Assembly: GCA_036381195.1 (NCBI GenBank)
Contig: DASVDH010000018.1
Location: 62,001-126,000 of the forward strand
Reading direction: 5' to 3'
Origin: RSA9 sp036381195
GTDB taxonomy: Bacteria > Gemmatimonadota > Gemmatimonadetes > Longimicrobiales > RSA9
Length of the DNA stretch: 64,000 bases
Shown here: positions 14,698 to 23,691 of the stretch, piece by piece
Layout: the number at the start of each line of letters is the position of its first letter
Position numbering within the stretch: the first letter of the stretch is position 1
Made by a program: the position numbers and the translations under genes
Notes under the pieces: model-generated
Database searches by the model: none
The model's input: only the letters and a program-made list of their open reading frames with translations
Told to the model about the DNA's origin: nothing

Positions 14698-16068
14698 TCA
14701 CACCCCGGCGCCCACGATGCCCAGCGGCGGCCGCGACCGCCACGCGCCGCGCGTGAAGTCCGGGAAGTCGACGGGGCGGCTGCGCTCGGCGATGGACCGC
14801 TCGCTCAGCTCGCTGACCGCGCTCCACGCCGCGCCGTCGTAGACGTCCATGTCCGTGGGCTCGCCCCTGCGCAGGCACTCGATGAGGCGGAAGTCCTCGA
14901 TGAAGTCCATGCCGCCGTGGCCCGCGCCGCGCGAGCGCTCCTCGAGCGTCTTCCAGATCGGATGCTCGAACTCGGCGCGGTACGCCTCCAGCTCCTCCCA
15001 CCGGTGCTCGGGGCTGCGGCCCGCGATGTGGATCTTCTGCTCCGGGTACTTGCGCACGATCCCCTTCGTCCCCTGGAGCAGGATCCTGCGGCTGTACGGC
15101 CGCGGCGAGTTCGTGTCGTGTGTCACCAGGATGGTCTGGCCGCTGCCCGTCCGGATCAGCGTGTTGACGACATCGCCGAGCGCATAGCGCTGCTTCGCCT
15201 CCGCGCTCTCCGGCCCGATGTGCTCCGCGGCCCAGAGGTTGAGCCCGCGCCCCGGGCTGGCCATCGAGACCAGGTAGTCGAACCGGTTGCCGCGGTTGAT
15301 GTTCATCCACTGCGCGACGGGGCCGAGCCCGTGCGTCGGGTAGAGGTCGCCGTTGCGCTCGATCGAGTGGCGGATGCGCCAGCGCTGCTCGTAGAAGTCC
15401 GTGAGCTTCAGCTCACGCAGGTCGTGCAGGTAGCCGCACTCCGCGTGCAGCAGCTCGCCGAACAGATCCTGCCGCACCATGTTCAGGATCATCATCTCGG
15501 TGCGGTCGTAGCAGCAGTTCTCCATCATGACGCAGTGCCGCCGGGTCTGCTCGGACGTCTCGACCAGCTCCCAGCACTCGTCGATGGTCACGGCCATCGG
15601 CACCTCGGTCGCAGCGTGCTTGCCGTTGCGCATCGCGGCCAGGCACGCGGGCGCGTGCCACTCCCAGGGCGTCGCGGTGAAGACGAGGTCGAGATCCTCC
15701 TCCTCGCACATGCGGCGGAAGTCTTCCGGCCCGCGCGTGTAGGCCTTCGGCTCCGGCTGGCCGGCCTCGACGACCTGGCGCTGGATGCGCGCCGCCTTCT
15801 CCGGCACGATGTCGCACACCGCGCGGATCTCCACGCCCTCGATGCGCAGGAAGTTCTGCACGTGGCTCGAGCCCTGGTGCCCCACGCCGACGAAGCCGAT
15901 GCGCACGGTCTCGAGCGGCGGCGCGGCGAACAGGCGCGGCTCCTGCGCGGCTGTCGCCGGCGGGCGCCACGCCGTTGCGGCCGCGAGCCGGCCGGGGTCC
16001 AGCGACAGGCCCAGGCCCGCCGCGGCTGCGGTCACGAGGAACTCCCTGCGGTCGAATGCGTCGGCCAT
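14698..16068 (-). CDS. GH109-like Gfo/Idh/MocA oxidoreductase (alpha-N-acetylgalactosaminidase family), Tat-exported
   Basis: A 456-residue protein. A twin-arginine signal (RREFL followed by a hydrophobic stretch, residues 7-32) indicates folded export. Residues about 53-180 form a Rossmann domain opening with RIGFVGVGHQGSSH. The second half carries GHGGMDFIEDFRLIECL and MDVYDGAAWSAV, features I associate with NAD-dependent glycosidases of family GH109, whose characterised members remove alpha-linked GalNAc by an oxidation-elimination-reduction cycle. It lies 75 bases after the sugar kinase gene and reads in the same direction, so it probably belongs to the sugar operon starting at 20260. The exact sugar is inferred. 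Confidence 0.85.
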   Translation of the reverse strand: MADAFDRREFLVTAAAAGLGLSLDPGRLAAATAWRPPATAAQEPRLFAAPPLETVRIGFVGVGHQGSSHVQNFLRIEGVEIRAVCDIVPEKAARIQRQVVEAGQPEPKAYTRGPEDFRRMCEEEDLDLVFTATPWEWHAPACLAAMRNGKHAATEVPMAVTIDECWELVETSEQTRRHCVMMENCCYDRTEMMILNMVRQDLFGELLHAECGYLHDLRELKLTDFYEQRWRIRHSIERNGDLYPTHGLGPVAQWMNINRGNRFDYLVSMASPGRGLNLWAAEHIGPESAEAKQRYALGDVVNTLIRTGSGQTILVTHDTNSPRPYSRRILLQGTKGIVRKYPEQKIHIAGRSPEHRWEELEAYRAEFEHPIWKTLEERSRGAGHGGMDFIEDFRLIECLRRGEPTDMDVYDGAAWSAVSELSERSIAERSRPVDFPDFTRGAWRSRPPLGIVGAGV

Positions 16069-16143
16069 GATGCGGCTCCGGATTCGAGGTGTGACTCCGT
16101 CCTGCCCGGCGCGGTGCCCGGCGTGAGCCGACGCCACGCCTGC

Positions 16144-17607
16144 CTACACGGCGCGGAATGCGGGCGGCCCCGCGCGCGTCGTGAAGAACCTGGCATCCGC
16201 GGCGCGCGCGGGAAAGCGCTCCAGGTACGCCTCGCGCCACGCGTCGAGGAAGCGCGCGGCGTCGGCCTCCTCGACGAGCGCCCAGACGCTGCCGCCGAAG
16301 CCCGCGCCGAACGCGGACGCGGCGGCCGCGCCCAGCTCACGCGCCGAGCGCGCCAGGAACACGGTCTCCCCGACCTGGTTGGCGAGCGCACGCTCCGCCA
16401 GCGCCTGCGAGCGGTCCACAGCGTTGCCGAACGCGGCGAGATCGCCGGCCGCGAGCGCGTCGGCCGCCGCGGGGATGATCTCACGCGTCTCGGCGATGAA
16501 CTGGTCGAGCCGGGCGAGCAAGACAGCGGCCGGCGCATTGCGGCGGTCGGCCGCCGCGATGATGGCGCGCAGCCGCTCAGCCGCGTCGGGCTCCGCGGCG
16601 AGCGCCGCGCCGATCGTGGCGTCGTCGCGGCCGGTCGCCCTCCGCCAGAACTCCGCGATACCGCGCGCCTGACGCGACGCGCGGTTGTACAGCTCCAGCG
16701 CGCCGCCCGTCTTGGCCGCGTGCACGCCGCTCACGCCGATCGCGAAGACGAGGCCGGCGGGGAGCGGCACCACGCGCTCGAGGCGCGTGGGCAGGAACGC
16801 GTACTGCACCAGGTGGCCCGGCCTCGCGCACAGGATCGCGGTGTGGTCCTCGCCGCCGCCCTGCGTGCCGACGCCCCGGTCGCCGCCCAGGCCGCGGAAC
16901 GGCGTGCCGTTCTCCACCGCGGCAAGGTAGGCCGCGAGGTCCTCATCCAGGACGACGACGGCGCGGAACCCGTCGTCGCGCGCGATGTCGTTCACGGCGC
17001 CGAGCGCGATGCCGAGCGCGACCACCAGCGCGCTCGAGCTGCTCAGGCCTGCGGCGGGCGGGAGGTCGCTCTCGAAGGCGACGTCGGCCCCGCGACGCAC
17101 GCGGCGGAAGTCGCGCGCGAGCCGCCGCGCGACGGTCATCGCGTAGTTGGTCCAGTCGCCGGGCTCGGTGTGCAGGTCGGGCGAGAGGTCGAAGGCGGCG
17201 TGCGCCGCGCAGCCGAGGTCGTGGATGCTCACGCGCGCATCCGGCCGCGCCGCCGCGACCAGCGCGATCCCCTGCTCCGCCGCGGCCAGCAGGCTGCGCC
17301 CGCCCGCGTAGTCGGTGTGCTTGCCCAGCACCTCGATGCGGCCGGGCACGATGAGCGCGCACGCCGCGCGGTCCGGCGGAACGCCCGCGTCGAGCAGCGC
17401 ACGCGCACACCGGGCGAGGCGCCGCGCGTGCCGGCCGGCGGCGTCGGGCGCGGGACCGGCAGCCGCGAGGCCGTCCGCAAGAGCGCCCGGCACCATCAAG
17501 GCGCCGAGCGGCGCGGTCGGCTCGGAGAGCAGCCGCGCCACGCGGCCCGGCGCCTCCACACGCACGCCCGCACCCGCGGCGCCGCGGGCCTCCACGCCGC
17601 CCGTCAT
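16144..17607 (-). CDS. GHMP sugar kinase, galactokinase family
   Basis: A 487-residue GHMP kinase. The galactokinase sugar-binding motif occurs as GRIEVLGKHTDYAGG at residues 89-103; classical galactokinases have Glu where this protein has Lys96, a residue that contacts the sugar. The ATP loop PPAAGLSSSSA is near residue 190 and the GGEDHTAI loop near 250. About 85 extra residues precede the kinase core. The ATG overlaps the stop of the nucleotidyltransferase gene (TGATG), so translation is coupled. Together they suggest phosphorylation of an imported hexose or N-acetylhexosamine to the 1-phosphate, followed by nucleotide transfer. Galactose, GalNAc or another C1-phosphorylated sugar are all possible. 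Confidence 0.85.
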   Translation of the reverse strand: MTGGVEARGAAGAGVRVEAPGRVARLLSEPTAPLGALMVPGALADGLAAAGPAPDAAGRHARRLARCARALLDAGVPPDRAACALIVPGRIEVLGKHTDYAGGRSLLAAAEQGIALVAAARPDARVSIHDLGCAAHAAFDLSPDLHTEPGDWTNYAMTVARRLARDFRRVRRGADVAFESDLPPAAGLSSSSALVVALGIALGAVNDIARDDGFRAVVVLDEDLAAYLAAVENGTPFRGLGGDRGVGTQGGGEDHTAILCARPGHLVQYAFLPTRLERVVPLPAGLVFAIGVSGVHAAKTGGALELYNRASRQARGIAEFWRRATGRDDATIGAALAAEPDAAERLRAIIAAADRRNAPAAVLLARLDQFIAETREIIPAAADALAAGDLAAFGNAVDRSQALAERALANQVGETVFLARSARELGAAAASAFGAGFGGSVWALVEEADAARFLDAWREAYLERFPARAADARFFTTRAGPPAFRAV

Positions 17608-18434
17608 CACAGCTCCACTCGCACGCCGCGCAGCCGCTCGGCCACGAGCGGGATGTCCTCGCGGCACGAGAGGTCGAGCACGCCGCCGTCCACGGGCACG
17701 ATGCGGAAGCGCTCGCCCAGCACACGGGTCGCGTACGAGACCGCGTCCGGCAGCTCGTACTCGCCGCGCGCGGACGGGGCGATGCGACGGCACGCATCGA
17801 AGATCGCGGGCGTGAAACGCCAGAGCGTCATGCTGATGAGCGCATCGCCGCCGAACCGGCGCAGCTCCTCCGGCCCGGGCTTCTCGACGACCTCGGCGAG
17901 GCAACCCTCCGCATCCGCGCGGACGAGCGCGTAGGCCGCGATGCGTTCCGGCGGGATCCCGCCGGCGACGAGCGCGTCCCTGCGGAAGCCCGCCAGCGCG
18001 TTGCCGCGCACGTCGAGCAGCGCGGCGACCGCGCCGGGCGGGTAGACGTTGTCCGCGTTGACGACCAGGAACTCGTCGTCCCCGATGAACGCCTCCGCGG
18101 CGAGGAGCGCATGCGCGGAGCCGAGCGGCTCGTGCTGCGTGGCGAACGAGAGGCGGATGCGGCGCGTGCCGATCGCCGCGTAGCGGGCGCGGATCGTGTC
18201 GTCGTCACGCGGCACCACGACGCACGCCTCGCCGCACCCGCCGTCCGCGAGCGCGCTGAGCACGTAGTCGAGGTACGCGTGGCCGTGGAACGGGACGAGC
18301 GGCTTGAGCCCGCGGTCCGCCATGCTGCGCTGCGCGTCGTCGAGCGCCACGCCGGGCGGAGTCCTCCGCATGCGCGTGCCGCGACCCGCGGCGAGGATGA
18401 CGGCGCGCGCGGGTGCGGGCACGCGCGACGTCAT
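17607..18434 (-). CDS. Sugar nucleotidyltransferase
   Basis: A 275-residue NTP_transferase-family protein. The nucleotide-binding signature LAAGRGTRM is at residues 14-22, and FLVVNADNVYPPGA supplies a metal-binding Asp typical of this fold; a Lys and Glu follow in EVVEKPGPEEL. Such enzymes join NTP and a sugar 1-phosphate to give an activated sugar. It is placed between the symporter and the kinase with ATGA and TGATG overlaps on its two sides, so all three are tightly coupled. The product may be UDP-, dTDP- or GDP-activated; the sequence alone does not decide. It lacks the left-handed helix acyltransferase domain of GlmU. Confidence 0.85.
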   Translation of the reverse strand: MTSRVPAPARAVILAAGRGTRMRRTPPGVALDDAQRSMADRGLKPLVPFHGHAYLDYVLSALADGGCGEACVVVPRDDDTIRARYAAIGTRRIRLSFATQHEPLGSAHALLAAEAFIGDDEFLVVNADNVYPPGAVAALLDVRGNALAGFRRDALVAGGIPPERIAAYALVRADAEGCLAEVVEKPGPEELRRFGGDALISMTLWRFTPAIFDACRRIAPSARGEYELPDAVSYATRVLGERFRIVPVDGGVLDLSCREDIPLVAERLRGVRVEL

Positions 18435-20260
18435 CGCGCCGGCACCTCCCGCTCGACGGGCTCGGGCGCGCCGCGGCTCACCGCGCCCCACACCCGCACC
18501 AGGTAGATCGAGCCCGCGATGGCGACCGCGGTGAGCACCGTGGCGGCGAGGAAGCGGCCGTAGAGCCAGGAGCCGATCGCGAACAGCGCCGAGTAGACGG
18601 CGAAGCAGCCCGCGAGCATGGCGAGGATGCCCTGCGGCACGGTCCAGCGCTCGCCGGCGGCCTCCAGCGGGCGGCCGTCCGCCGCGGCGCGGCGCACCAC
18701 GCGCGCCCAACCCGGCCCGCCCGGCCGCACCAGCGCGCAGAAGCGCCGCAGCGTCTCCTCGTCCGTGGGGCGCGTGGCGAACGTGACGGCGATCCACGCC
18801 ACGGTCGTGATGCCCACGCCGATCAGCAGCTTGACCGTCGGGCCGAGCGCCGCCGCGGGGAAGATCGCCGGGTGCAGCAGCTCGAGGTAGACCGCGACGA
18901 GGAACGAGACGACCATGGCGGCCAGCTCGCTGAACGCGTTGATGCGCCACCAGAACCAGCGCAGGATGAAGAGCAGGCCGGTGCCCGCGCCGATCTGGAG
19001 CAGGATCTGGAACGCCTGGAGCGCGTTCTGGAGCCACAGCGCGAACAGCGAGGCGAGCACCATGAGCGCGACGGTCGAGACGCGGCCCACCAGGACGAGG
19101 CGCCGCTCGCTCGCGCCTGGCTCGACGAAGCGCTTCCAGAAGTCGTTGACCACGTACGACGAGCCCCAGTTCAGGTGCGTCGAGATGGTGGACATGTAGG
19201 CCGCGGCGAGCGAGGCCACGACGAGCCCGAGCACGCCCGCGGGCAGGAACGTGAGCATCGCGGGGTAGGCCAGGTCGTGGCCGAGGATGCTCTCGGGCAG
19301 GTTCGGGAACGCCTCGCGCAGCGAGTCCACGGTGGGGAACACGACCAGCGAGGCGAGCGCGACGAGGATCCAGGGCCACGGCCGGAGCGCGTAATGCGCG
19401 ACGTTGAAGAGCAGCGTCGCCGCCGTGGCGTCGGACTCGTCGCGCGCGGAGAGCATCCGCTGCGCGATGTAGCCGCCGCCGCCGGGCTCGGAGCCCGGGT
19501 ACCACACGCTCCACCACTGTACCGCAATCGGCACGACGAGCAGCGGGACGTAGGCCGCGGGGTCGGAGAAGTCCGGGAGCAGGTCGATGCTCGCGGCGAC
19601 GTTCGGGTGCGCGAGCAGGTTCGACAACCCGCCGACATCCGGGTGTCGCAGCGCGACGACGGCCGCGGCGACCGAGCCGGCCATCGCGGTGATGAAGAGG
19701 AGGAAGTCCGTGACCAGCACGCTGGTCAGCCCGCCCGCCATGCTGAACACGGCCGTCACGCCGCCGGCGAGCAGGATCGTGGCGAGCGGCGAGAGGCCGA
19801 TCAGCACGCCGGCGATCTTGATCGCCGCGAGCGTGACCGTCGCCATGATCACGACGTTGAAGAACACGCCGAGGTAGAGCGCGCGGAACCCGCGCAGGAA
19901 GGCGGCCGGCTTGCCCGAGTAGCGCAGCTCGTAGAACTCGAGGTCGGTGAGCACGCCGGCGCGGCGCCACAGCTTCGCGTAGACGAAGACGGTCAGCATG
20001 CCGGTGAGCAGGAACGCCCACCAGACCCAGTTCCCCGCCACGCCGTTCTGCCGGACGATGTCCGTGACCAGGTTGGGCGTGTCTGTGGAGAACGTGGTGG
20101 CGACCATCGAGGTGCCCAGCAGCCACCACGGCATGCTGCGGCCGGAGAGGAAGTAGTCGGCCGTGCTGCGCCCGGCCCTGCGGCTGACCGCGAGGCCGAC
20201 CACGAGCGCGGCGGCGAAGTAGGCGGCGATGATGGCCCAGTCGGCGAAGACGAGGTTCAT
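18431..20260 (-). CDS. Sodium:solute symporter (SSS) family transporter
   Basis: A 609-residue membrane protein with about fourteen transmembrane helices. The opening segment MNLVFADWAIIAAYFAAAL and the STADYFLSGRSMPWW motif near residue 40 are typical of SSS proteins (SGLT-like), which couple sugar or other solute uptake to a Na+ gradient. Conserved helix residues SMVATTFSTDTP lie near residues 58-69. It is the first gene of the operon that also encodes a nucleotidyltransferase, a sugar kinase and a GH109-like enzyme, so the substrate is probably a sugar. The gene ends in an ATGA overlap with the next. The ATG at 20260 was chosen by homology start. Confidence 0.9.
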   Translation of the reverse strand: MNLVFADWAIIAAYFAAALVVGLAVSRRAGRSTADYFLSGRSMPWWLLGTSMVATTFSTDTPNLVTDIVRQNGVAGNWVWWAFLLTGMLTVFVYAKLWRRAGVLTDLEFYELRYSGKPAAFLRGFRALYLGVFFNVVIMATVTLAAIKIAGVLIGLSPLATILLAGGVTAVFSMAGGLTSVLVTDFLLFITAMAGSVAAAVVALRHPDVGGLSNLLAHPNVAASIDLLPDFSDPAAYVPLLVVPIAVQWWSVWYPGSEPGGGGYIAQRMLSARDESDATAATLLFNVAHYALRPWPWILVALASLVVFPTVDSLREAFPNLPESILGHDLAYPAMLTFLPAGVLGLVVASLAAAYMSTISTHLNWGSSYVVNDFWKRFVEPGASERRLVLVGRVSTVALMVLASLFALWLQNALQAFQILLQIGAGTGLLFILRWFWWRINAFSELAAMVVSFLVAVYLELLHPAIFPAAALGPTVKLLIGVGITTVAWIAVTFATRPTDEETLRRFCALVRPGGPGWARVVRRAAADGRPLEAAGERWTVPQGILAMLAGCFAVYSALFAIGSWLYGRFLAATVLTAVAIAGSIYLVRVWGAVSRGAPEPVEREVPAR

Positions 20261-20304
20261 GGTTCGGCCGTCGTTGGCGGGTCCATGGGTCACGGGAACT
20301 GCCC

Positions 20305-20334
20305 ATTCTATCCTGCCGCGCGTGAAACGAGCAA
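20305..20334 (-). promoter_or_regulatory. Promoter for the sugar salvage operon
   Basis: Minus-strand TTGCTC (20334-20329), an 18-base spacer and TAGAAT (20310-20305), 45 bases upstream of the symporter ATG at 20260. It is an AT-richer patch in a GC-rich gap. No operator palindrome was found. Confidence 0.6.
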
Positions 20335-20412
20335 CGGAGGGCCGGGCGGCGCGTTCGCGCCGGCGGGTGAGCCGGGCGGCTCCGGGCGCCACCGCCCCGC
20401 CGGCCCGAACCG

Positions 20413-21960
20413 TCAGCGCGGATCCAACCGCCGAACCCGTCCCAGCCCCTGGAGGTCCGCTCCAGCGACCTCCCCGCGCGCGTTCAGCTCGAAGGTGATG
20501 AAGGACTCGCCCATACCGTCATCGCGCCAGTCGATGCGGAACGTGTCGTAGTGCCAGTGCTCGAGGTCGCCGACGAAATGCCGGCCGCGCCGCGCCACCA
20601 GCCGCCCACCCTCCAGAGCGACCTCGACATCGCCGTACATCGCGTGGCGGTACGTGCCGGCGTAACGCTCCAGCGGCAGGGATGGGCTGGTGCCGGACAC
20701 CCGGGCCTCCCGGACGGCGCGCTGCCGGGCCTCGGCCTCCTGGACCTGCTTCCGGTACTGCTCGAGCAGCCGCGCGCTCCAGTCCGTTTCCGGACCACCC
20801 AGGTACGCGTCGAACACCCGGTACATGAGCGCGTACGTCAGGGAGTTGCGCAGATTGGTCAGGATCACCAGCCCCACGTCCTCCTCCGGCAGCAGTGCCA
20901 CCAATGCGTGCATGCCATCGATGTTGCCGCCGTGCTCGATGATCTTGCGGCCGCGGTAGTCGTGCAGGAACCAGCCCATGCCGTACATCATGAAGTGCGC
21001 GTCCTGCGCCATGAGCGACCACGGCGGCTCGAGCGGAACGATGGTCTGCGCCGAGTGCATCTCGCGGACGACGTCCTCGTCTAGGAGCTGCTGGCCCTTC
21101 CACTTCCCGCCCGCCAGGTGCAGTTGCACCCAGCGCGCCATCTCGGCCACGCTCGAGTTGATCGAGCCGGCGGGGGCGATGTTGTCGATGTTGCGCCACG
21201 GGATCGGCCGCACCTTTCCGTCGATCCTCTCATGCGGCTGCGCCACGTTCTCCATGCGCTCCAGCGGGATCGTGCTCGTGACGCTCCGCTCCATCCCGAG
21301 CGGCGCGAAGATGCGCCGCTCGACGAACCGGTCCCACGTGAGGCCGGTGAGGGCCTCGATGAGCTGCCCCGCGGCCAGATACATGTTGTTGTTGTAGCCG
21401 AACTGCGAACGGAAGCTGCTGGTCGGCGGCTGATGGCGGACGCGGCGCAGGATCTCCTCACGGCCGAACTCCGTCGCGTACCAGACCTGATCGCCGCGGT
21501 TCAACCCGCTGCGGTGCGTGAGGAGGTCGCGCACCGTCAGCTCGCGGGTGACGTAGGGGTCGGAGGTCTCGAGTGCCGGAAGGTAGCGCGTCGCCGGGTC
21601 GTCCCAGTCCAGGAGACCCTCCTGCACGAGCATGCCGACCGCCGCCGCCGTGAAAGCCTTGCTCGCGGAGCCGATGGCGAAGATCGTGTTCTCGTCCACC
21701 GGCGCTCCGCTGCGTAGATCGCGCACGCCGAAGCCGCGGGCCCATACCGTCTCGCCATCCTTCACCACGGCGATCGCGAGCCCGGGGATCTCCCAGTCGG
21801 ACATCGCCTTTTCGACGTAAGCGTCGAGCCCCTGCAGGGGCCCCGGCTGGCCGCTGGCGGGTGCAGCCAGGGCCGCCGCCAGCACCACGGTCAGCATCAG
21901 GGCCCTGGTCAGGGTCGGCGCAGACGGCCGCGACAGCCTGCTGTGCATCTGGATTCGCAT
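20413..21960 (-). CDS. Secreted serine hydrolase (beta-lactamase/class C family) with C-terminal DUF3471
   Basis: A 515-residue protein with a signal peptide (residues 1-38), a beta-lactamase/transpeptidase-like domain and a C-terminal DUF3471-like domain from about residue 410. The nucleophile motif is SASK at 98-101, the YxN-type second motif is YNNN in QFGYNNNMY, and HGGNIDG is the third. Members of this family in bacteria act as D-peptidases, esterases or unknown hydrolases; real beta-lactamase activity is unlikely. The ATG at 21960 was chosen over 21972 because GGAG sits 8 bases upstream. It is a tandem paralogue of the gene at 22147-23691. Confidence 0.9.
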   Translation of the reverse strand: MRIQMHSRLSRPSAPTLTRALMLTVVLAAALAAPASGQPGPLQGLDAYVEKAMSDWEIPGLAIAVVKDGETVWARGFGVRDLRSGAPVDENTIFAIGSASKAFTAAAVGMLVQEGLLDWDDPATRYLPALETSDPYVTRELTVRDLLTHRSGLNRGDQVWYATEFGREEILRRVRHQPPTSSFRSQFGYNNNMYLAAGQLIEALTGLTWDRFVERRIFAPLGMERSVTSTIPLERMENVAQPHERIDGKVRPIPWRNIDNIAPAGSINSSVAEMARWVQLHLAGGKWKGQQLLDEDVVREMHSAQTIVPLEPPWSLMAQDAHFMMYGMGWFLHDYRGRKIIEHGGNIDGMHALVALLPEEDVGLVILTNLRNSLTYALMYRVFDAYLGGPETDWSARLLEQYRKQVQEAEARQRAVREARVSGTSPSLPLERYAGTYRHAMYGDVEVALEGGRLVARRGRHFVGDLEHWHYDTFRIDWRDDGMGESFITFELNARGEVAGADLQGLGRVRRLDPR

Positions 21961-22146
21961 GGCGATCTCCATGGTGTTTCGGCCTGGTATGCGGGCTGCT
22001 TCGCAGCCGCGGCCGGAGCCACGCCTCCGGGGCCGGGACACCGGCACCCGCCGGGGCCGCCTCCGCGCCCACCGTCTTCCGGGCTGCGCCGCGCCCGAGC
22101 CAGGCGCCGGAGCCTCCCTCATACGCCAGGGCGCCCCCGGCGCGCC

Positions 22147-23691
22147 TTACTGACTCCGCCCCGCCGCCGTCCTCGTGGGCCGCTCCCTCTGTCGCTCGAA
22201 GTCCTCGAGGCCGGACACCTCCACCGCGGCGACCTCGGCGCGCGCGTTCAGGCGGAAGGTCACGAACGTGCGCCCGTCGCCCAGGCCGGAGCCTTCGGCC
22301 GTGAACGTGTCGTAATGCCAGTGCTCGAGCGGCACGTCCTGGTACGGGCCCCAGGAGAGACGCAGGCCTGCCGGCCCGTGGACGATGCGCAGGTCGCCGT
22401 ACATGGAGTCGGTGTACACGCCCGCGTATTTCTCCAGCGCCAGGGACGGGCGCGTGCCCCTGGCCCGCTGCTCCTCGAGCCGGGCCCTGGCCGCCTCCGC
22501 GCGCGCCCGCTGCTCCTTCCATCGCGCGAGGGCGATCGCGTTCCAGTCCTTGCGGTCGCCGCCCAGGAACGTGTCCAGGAGATAATTGGACAGCGCGGTG
22601 TACAGGCCGTTGTACGACGTGTTCGTCAGGATCACCCAGCCCACGTTCTTCTCGGGAATCGTGGTGACGTTCGACAGCATGCCATCGATGCCGCCCGTGT
22701 GCGATTGGATCTTGTGCCCCTTGTAGTCGCTGAGGAGGACGCCCAGCCCGTAGGCGCTGAAGTGCCGCGACGGCGCCAGCGTGTCCGACGGGTTCTTCTC
22801 CACGATCGTGTGCGGAGACATGATCGTACGCAGGGTCTCTTCCTCGATGAGCCGCCGGCCATCGTACTCGCCCCAGGCCAGCAGGAACTTCAGCCAGTGG
22901 GCCATCTCGGCCGCGCTCGAGTTGATCGACCCCGCCGGCCCCACGTTGTCGATGTCGCGCCACGGAATCGGCTTCGGCCCGTCCGGCGTGGCCTCGTGCG
23001 GCTGCGCCACGTTCGTCATGCGGGCGAGGGACTTCACGCTGGTGTTGCTCCGGTCCATGCCCAGCGGCGCGAAGATGCGCTCGTCGATGAACGCGTCCCA
23101 GCTCGTGCCCGCCACGGCGGCCAGTGCCTCTCCCGCGGTCAGGAACATGATGTTCTGGTAGCCGAACTGGCTGCGGAAACTGCTGTTCGGCTCGAGGTAC
23201 CGGACGCGCCGGATGACCTCCTCGCGGCTGTACGGCGTGCCGTACCAGAGCGCATCCCCCCGCCGCCCCAACCCGCTCCGGTGCGACAGCGCGTCACGCA
23301 CCGTGAGCTCGCGCGTGGCGTACCGGTCGTACAGCCGGAACCATGGCAGGTAGTCGATGATCCTGCCGTCCCACTCCATCTTCCCGGCATCGACCAGCAT
23401 TCCAATCGCAACCGCCGTGAACAGCTTCGTATTGGACCCGATCGCGAAGAGCGTGTGCTCGTCCACGGGCTCGCCCTTGGTGACGTCCCGCACGCCAAAG
23501 CCCCTGGCGTAGATGGTCCGGCCGTCCTTCACGATCGCCACGCTCATGCCGGCGATGCCCCAGTCCCGCATCGCCTGCTCGATGTAGGCGTCCAGCTCCT
23601 CGAGCTCCGGCTGACCGGCCACGGGCGCCGGCAGCAGCAGCCCCAGCGCCAGCGCAGGTAGCGCCAGCCGGTGCCCCAACGCATTCCGCAT
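22147..23691 (-). CDS. Secreted serine hydrolase (beta-lactamase/class C family), tandem paralogue
   Basis: A 514-residue secreted serine hydrolase with a signal peptide (1-26), catalytic motif SNTK at 86-89, YQNI in QFGYQNIMF as the tyrosine motif, and HTGGIDG as the third. It shares domain order, length and several long motifs (RSQFGY, IPWR.IDN, GPAGSINSS) with the neighbour at 20413-21960, so the two arose by tandem duplication. The C-terminus has a DUF3471-like domain. A strong GAGGAGG ribosome-binding site precedes the ATG at 23691. The substrate is unknown. Confidence 0.9.
   Translation of the reverse strand: MRNALGHRLALPALALGLLLPAPVAGQPELEELDAYIEQAMRDWGIAGMSVAIVKDGRTIYARGFGVRDVTKGEPVDEHTLFAIGSNTKLFTAVAIGMLVDAGKMEWDGRIIDYLPWFRLYDRYATRELTVRDALSHRSGLGRRGDALWYGTPYSREEVIRRVRYLEPNSSFRSQFGYQNIMFLTAGEALAAVAGTSWDAFIDERIFAPLGMDRSNTSVKSLARMTNVAQPHEATPDGPKPIPWRDIDNVGPAGSINSSAAEMAHWLKFLLAWGEYDGRRLIEEETLRTIMSPHTIVEKNPSDTLAPSRHFSAYGLGVLLSDYKGHKIQSHTGGIDGMLSNVTTIPEKNVGWVILTNTSYNGLYTALSNYLLDTFLGGDRKDWNAIALARWKEQRARAEAARARLEEQRARGTRPSLALEKYAGVYTDSMYGDLRIVHGPAGLRLSWGPYQDVPLEHWHYDTFTAEGSGLGDGRTFVTFRLNARAEVAAVEVSGLEDFERQRERPTRTAAGRSQ

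Noticed and set aside
14917..17934. A 1005-codon open frame on the plus strand
   Set aside because: It lies opposite the GH109-like, kinase and nucleotidyltransferase genes, has no recognisable domain and shows the composition of a shadow frame in GC-rich coding sequence. Many other long frames in this window fail for the same reason.
20413..23691. True beta-lactamase pair conferring resistance
   Set aside because: The SxxK fold is shared by many D-peptidases and esterases, and the C-terminal DUF3471-like domain and paired arrangement fit housekeeping hydrolases better.
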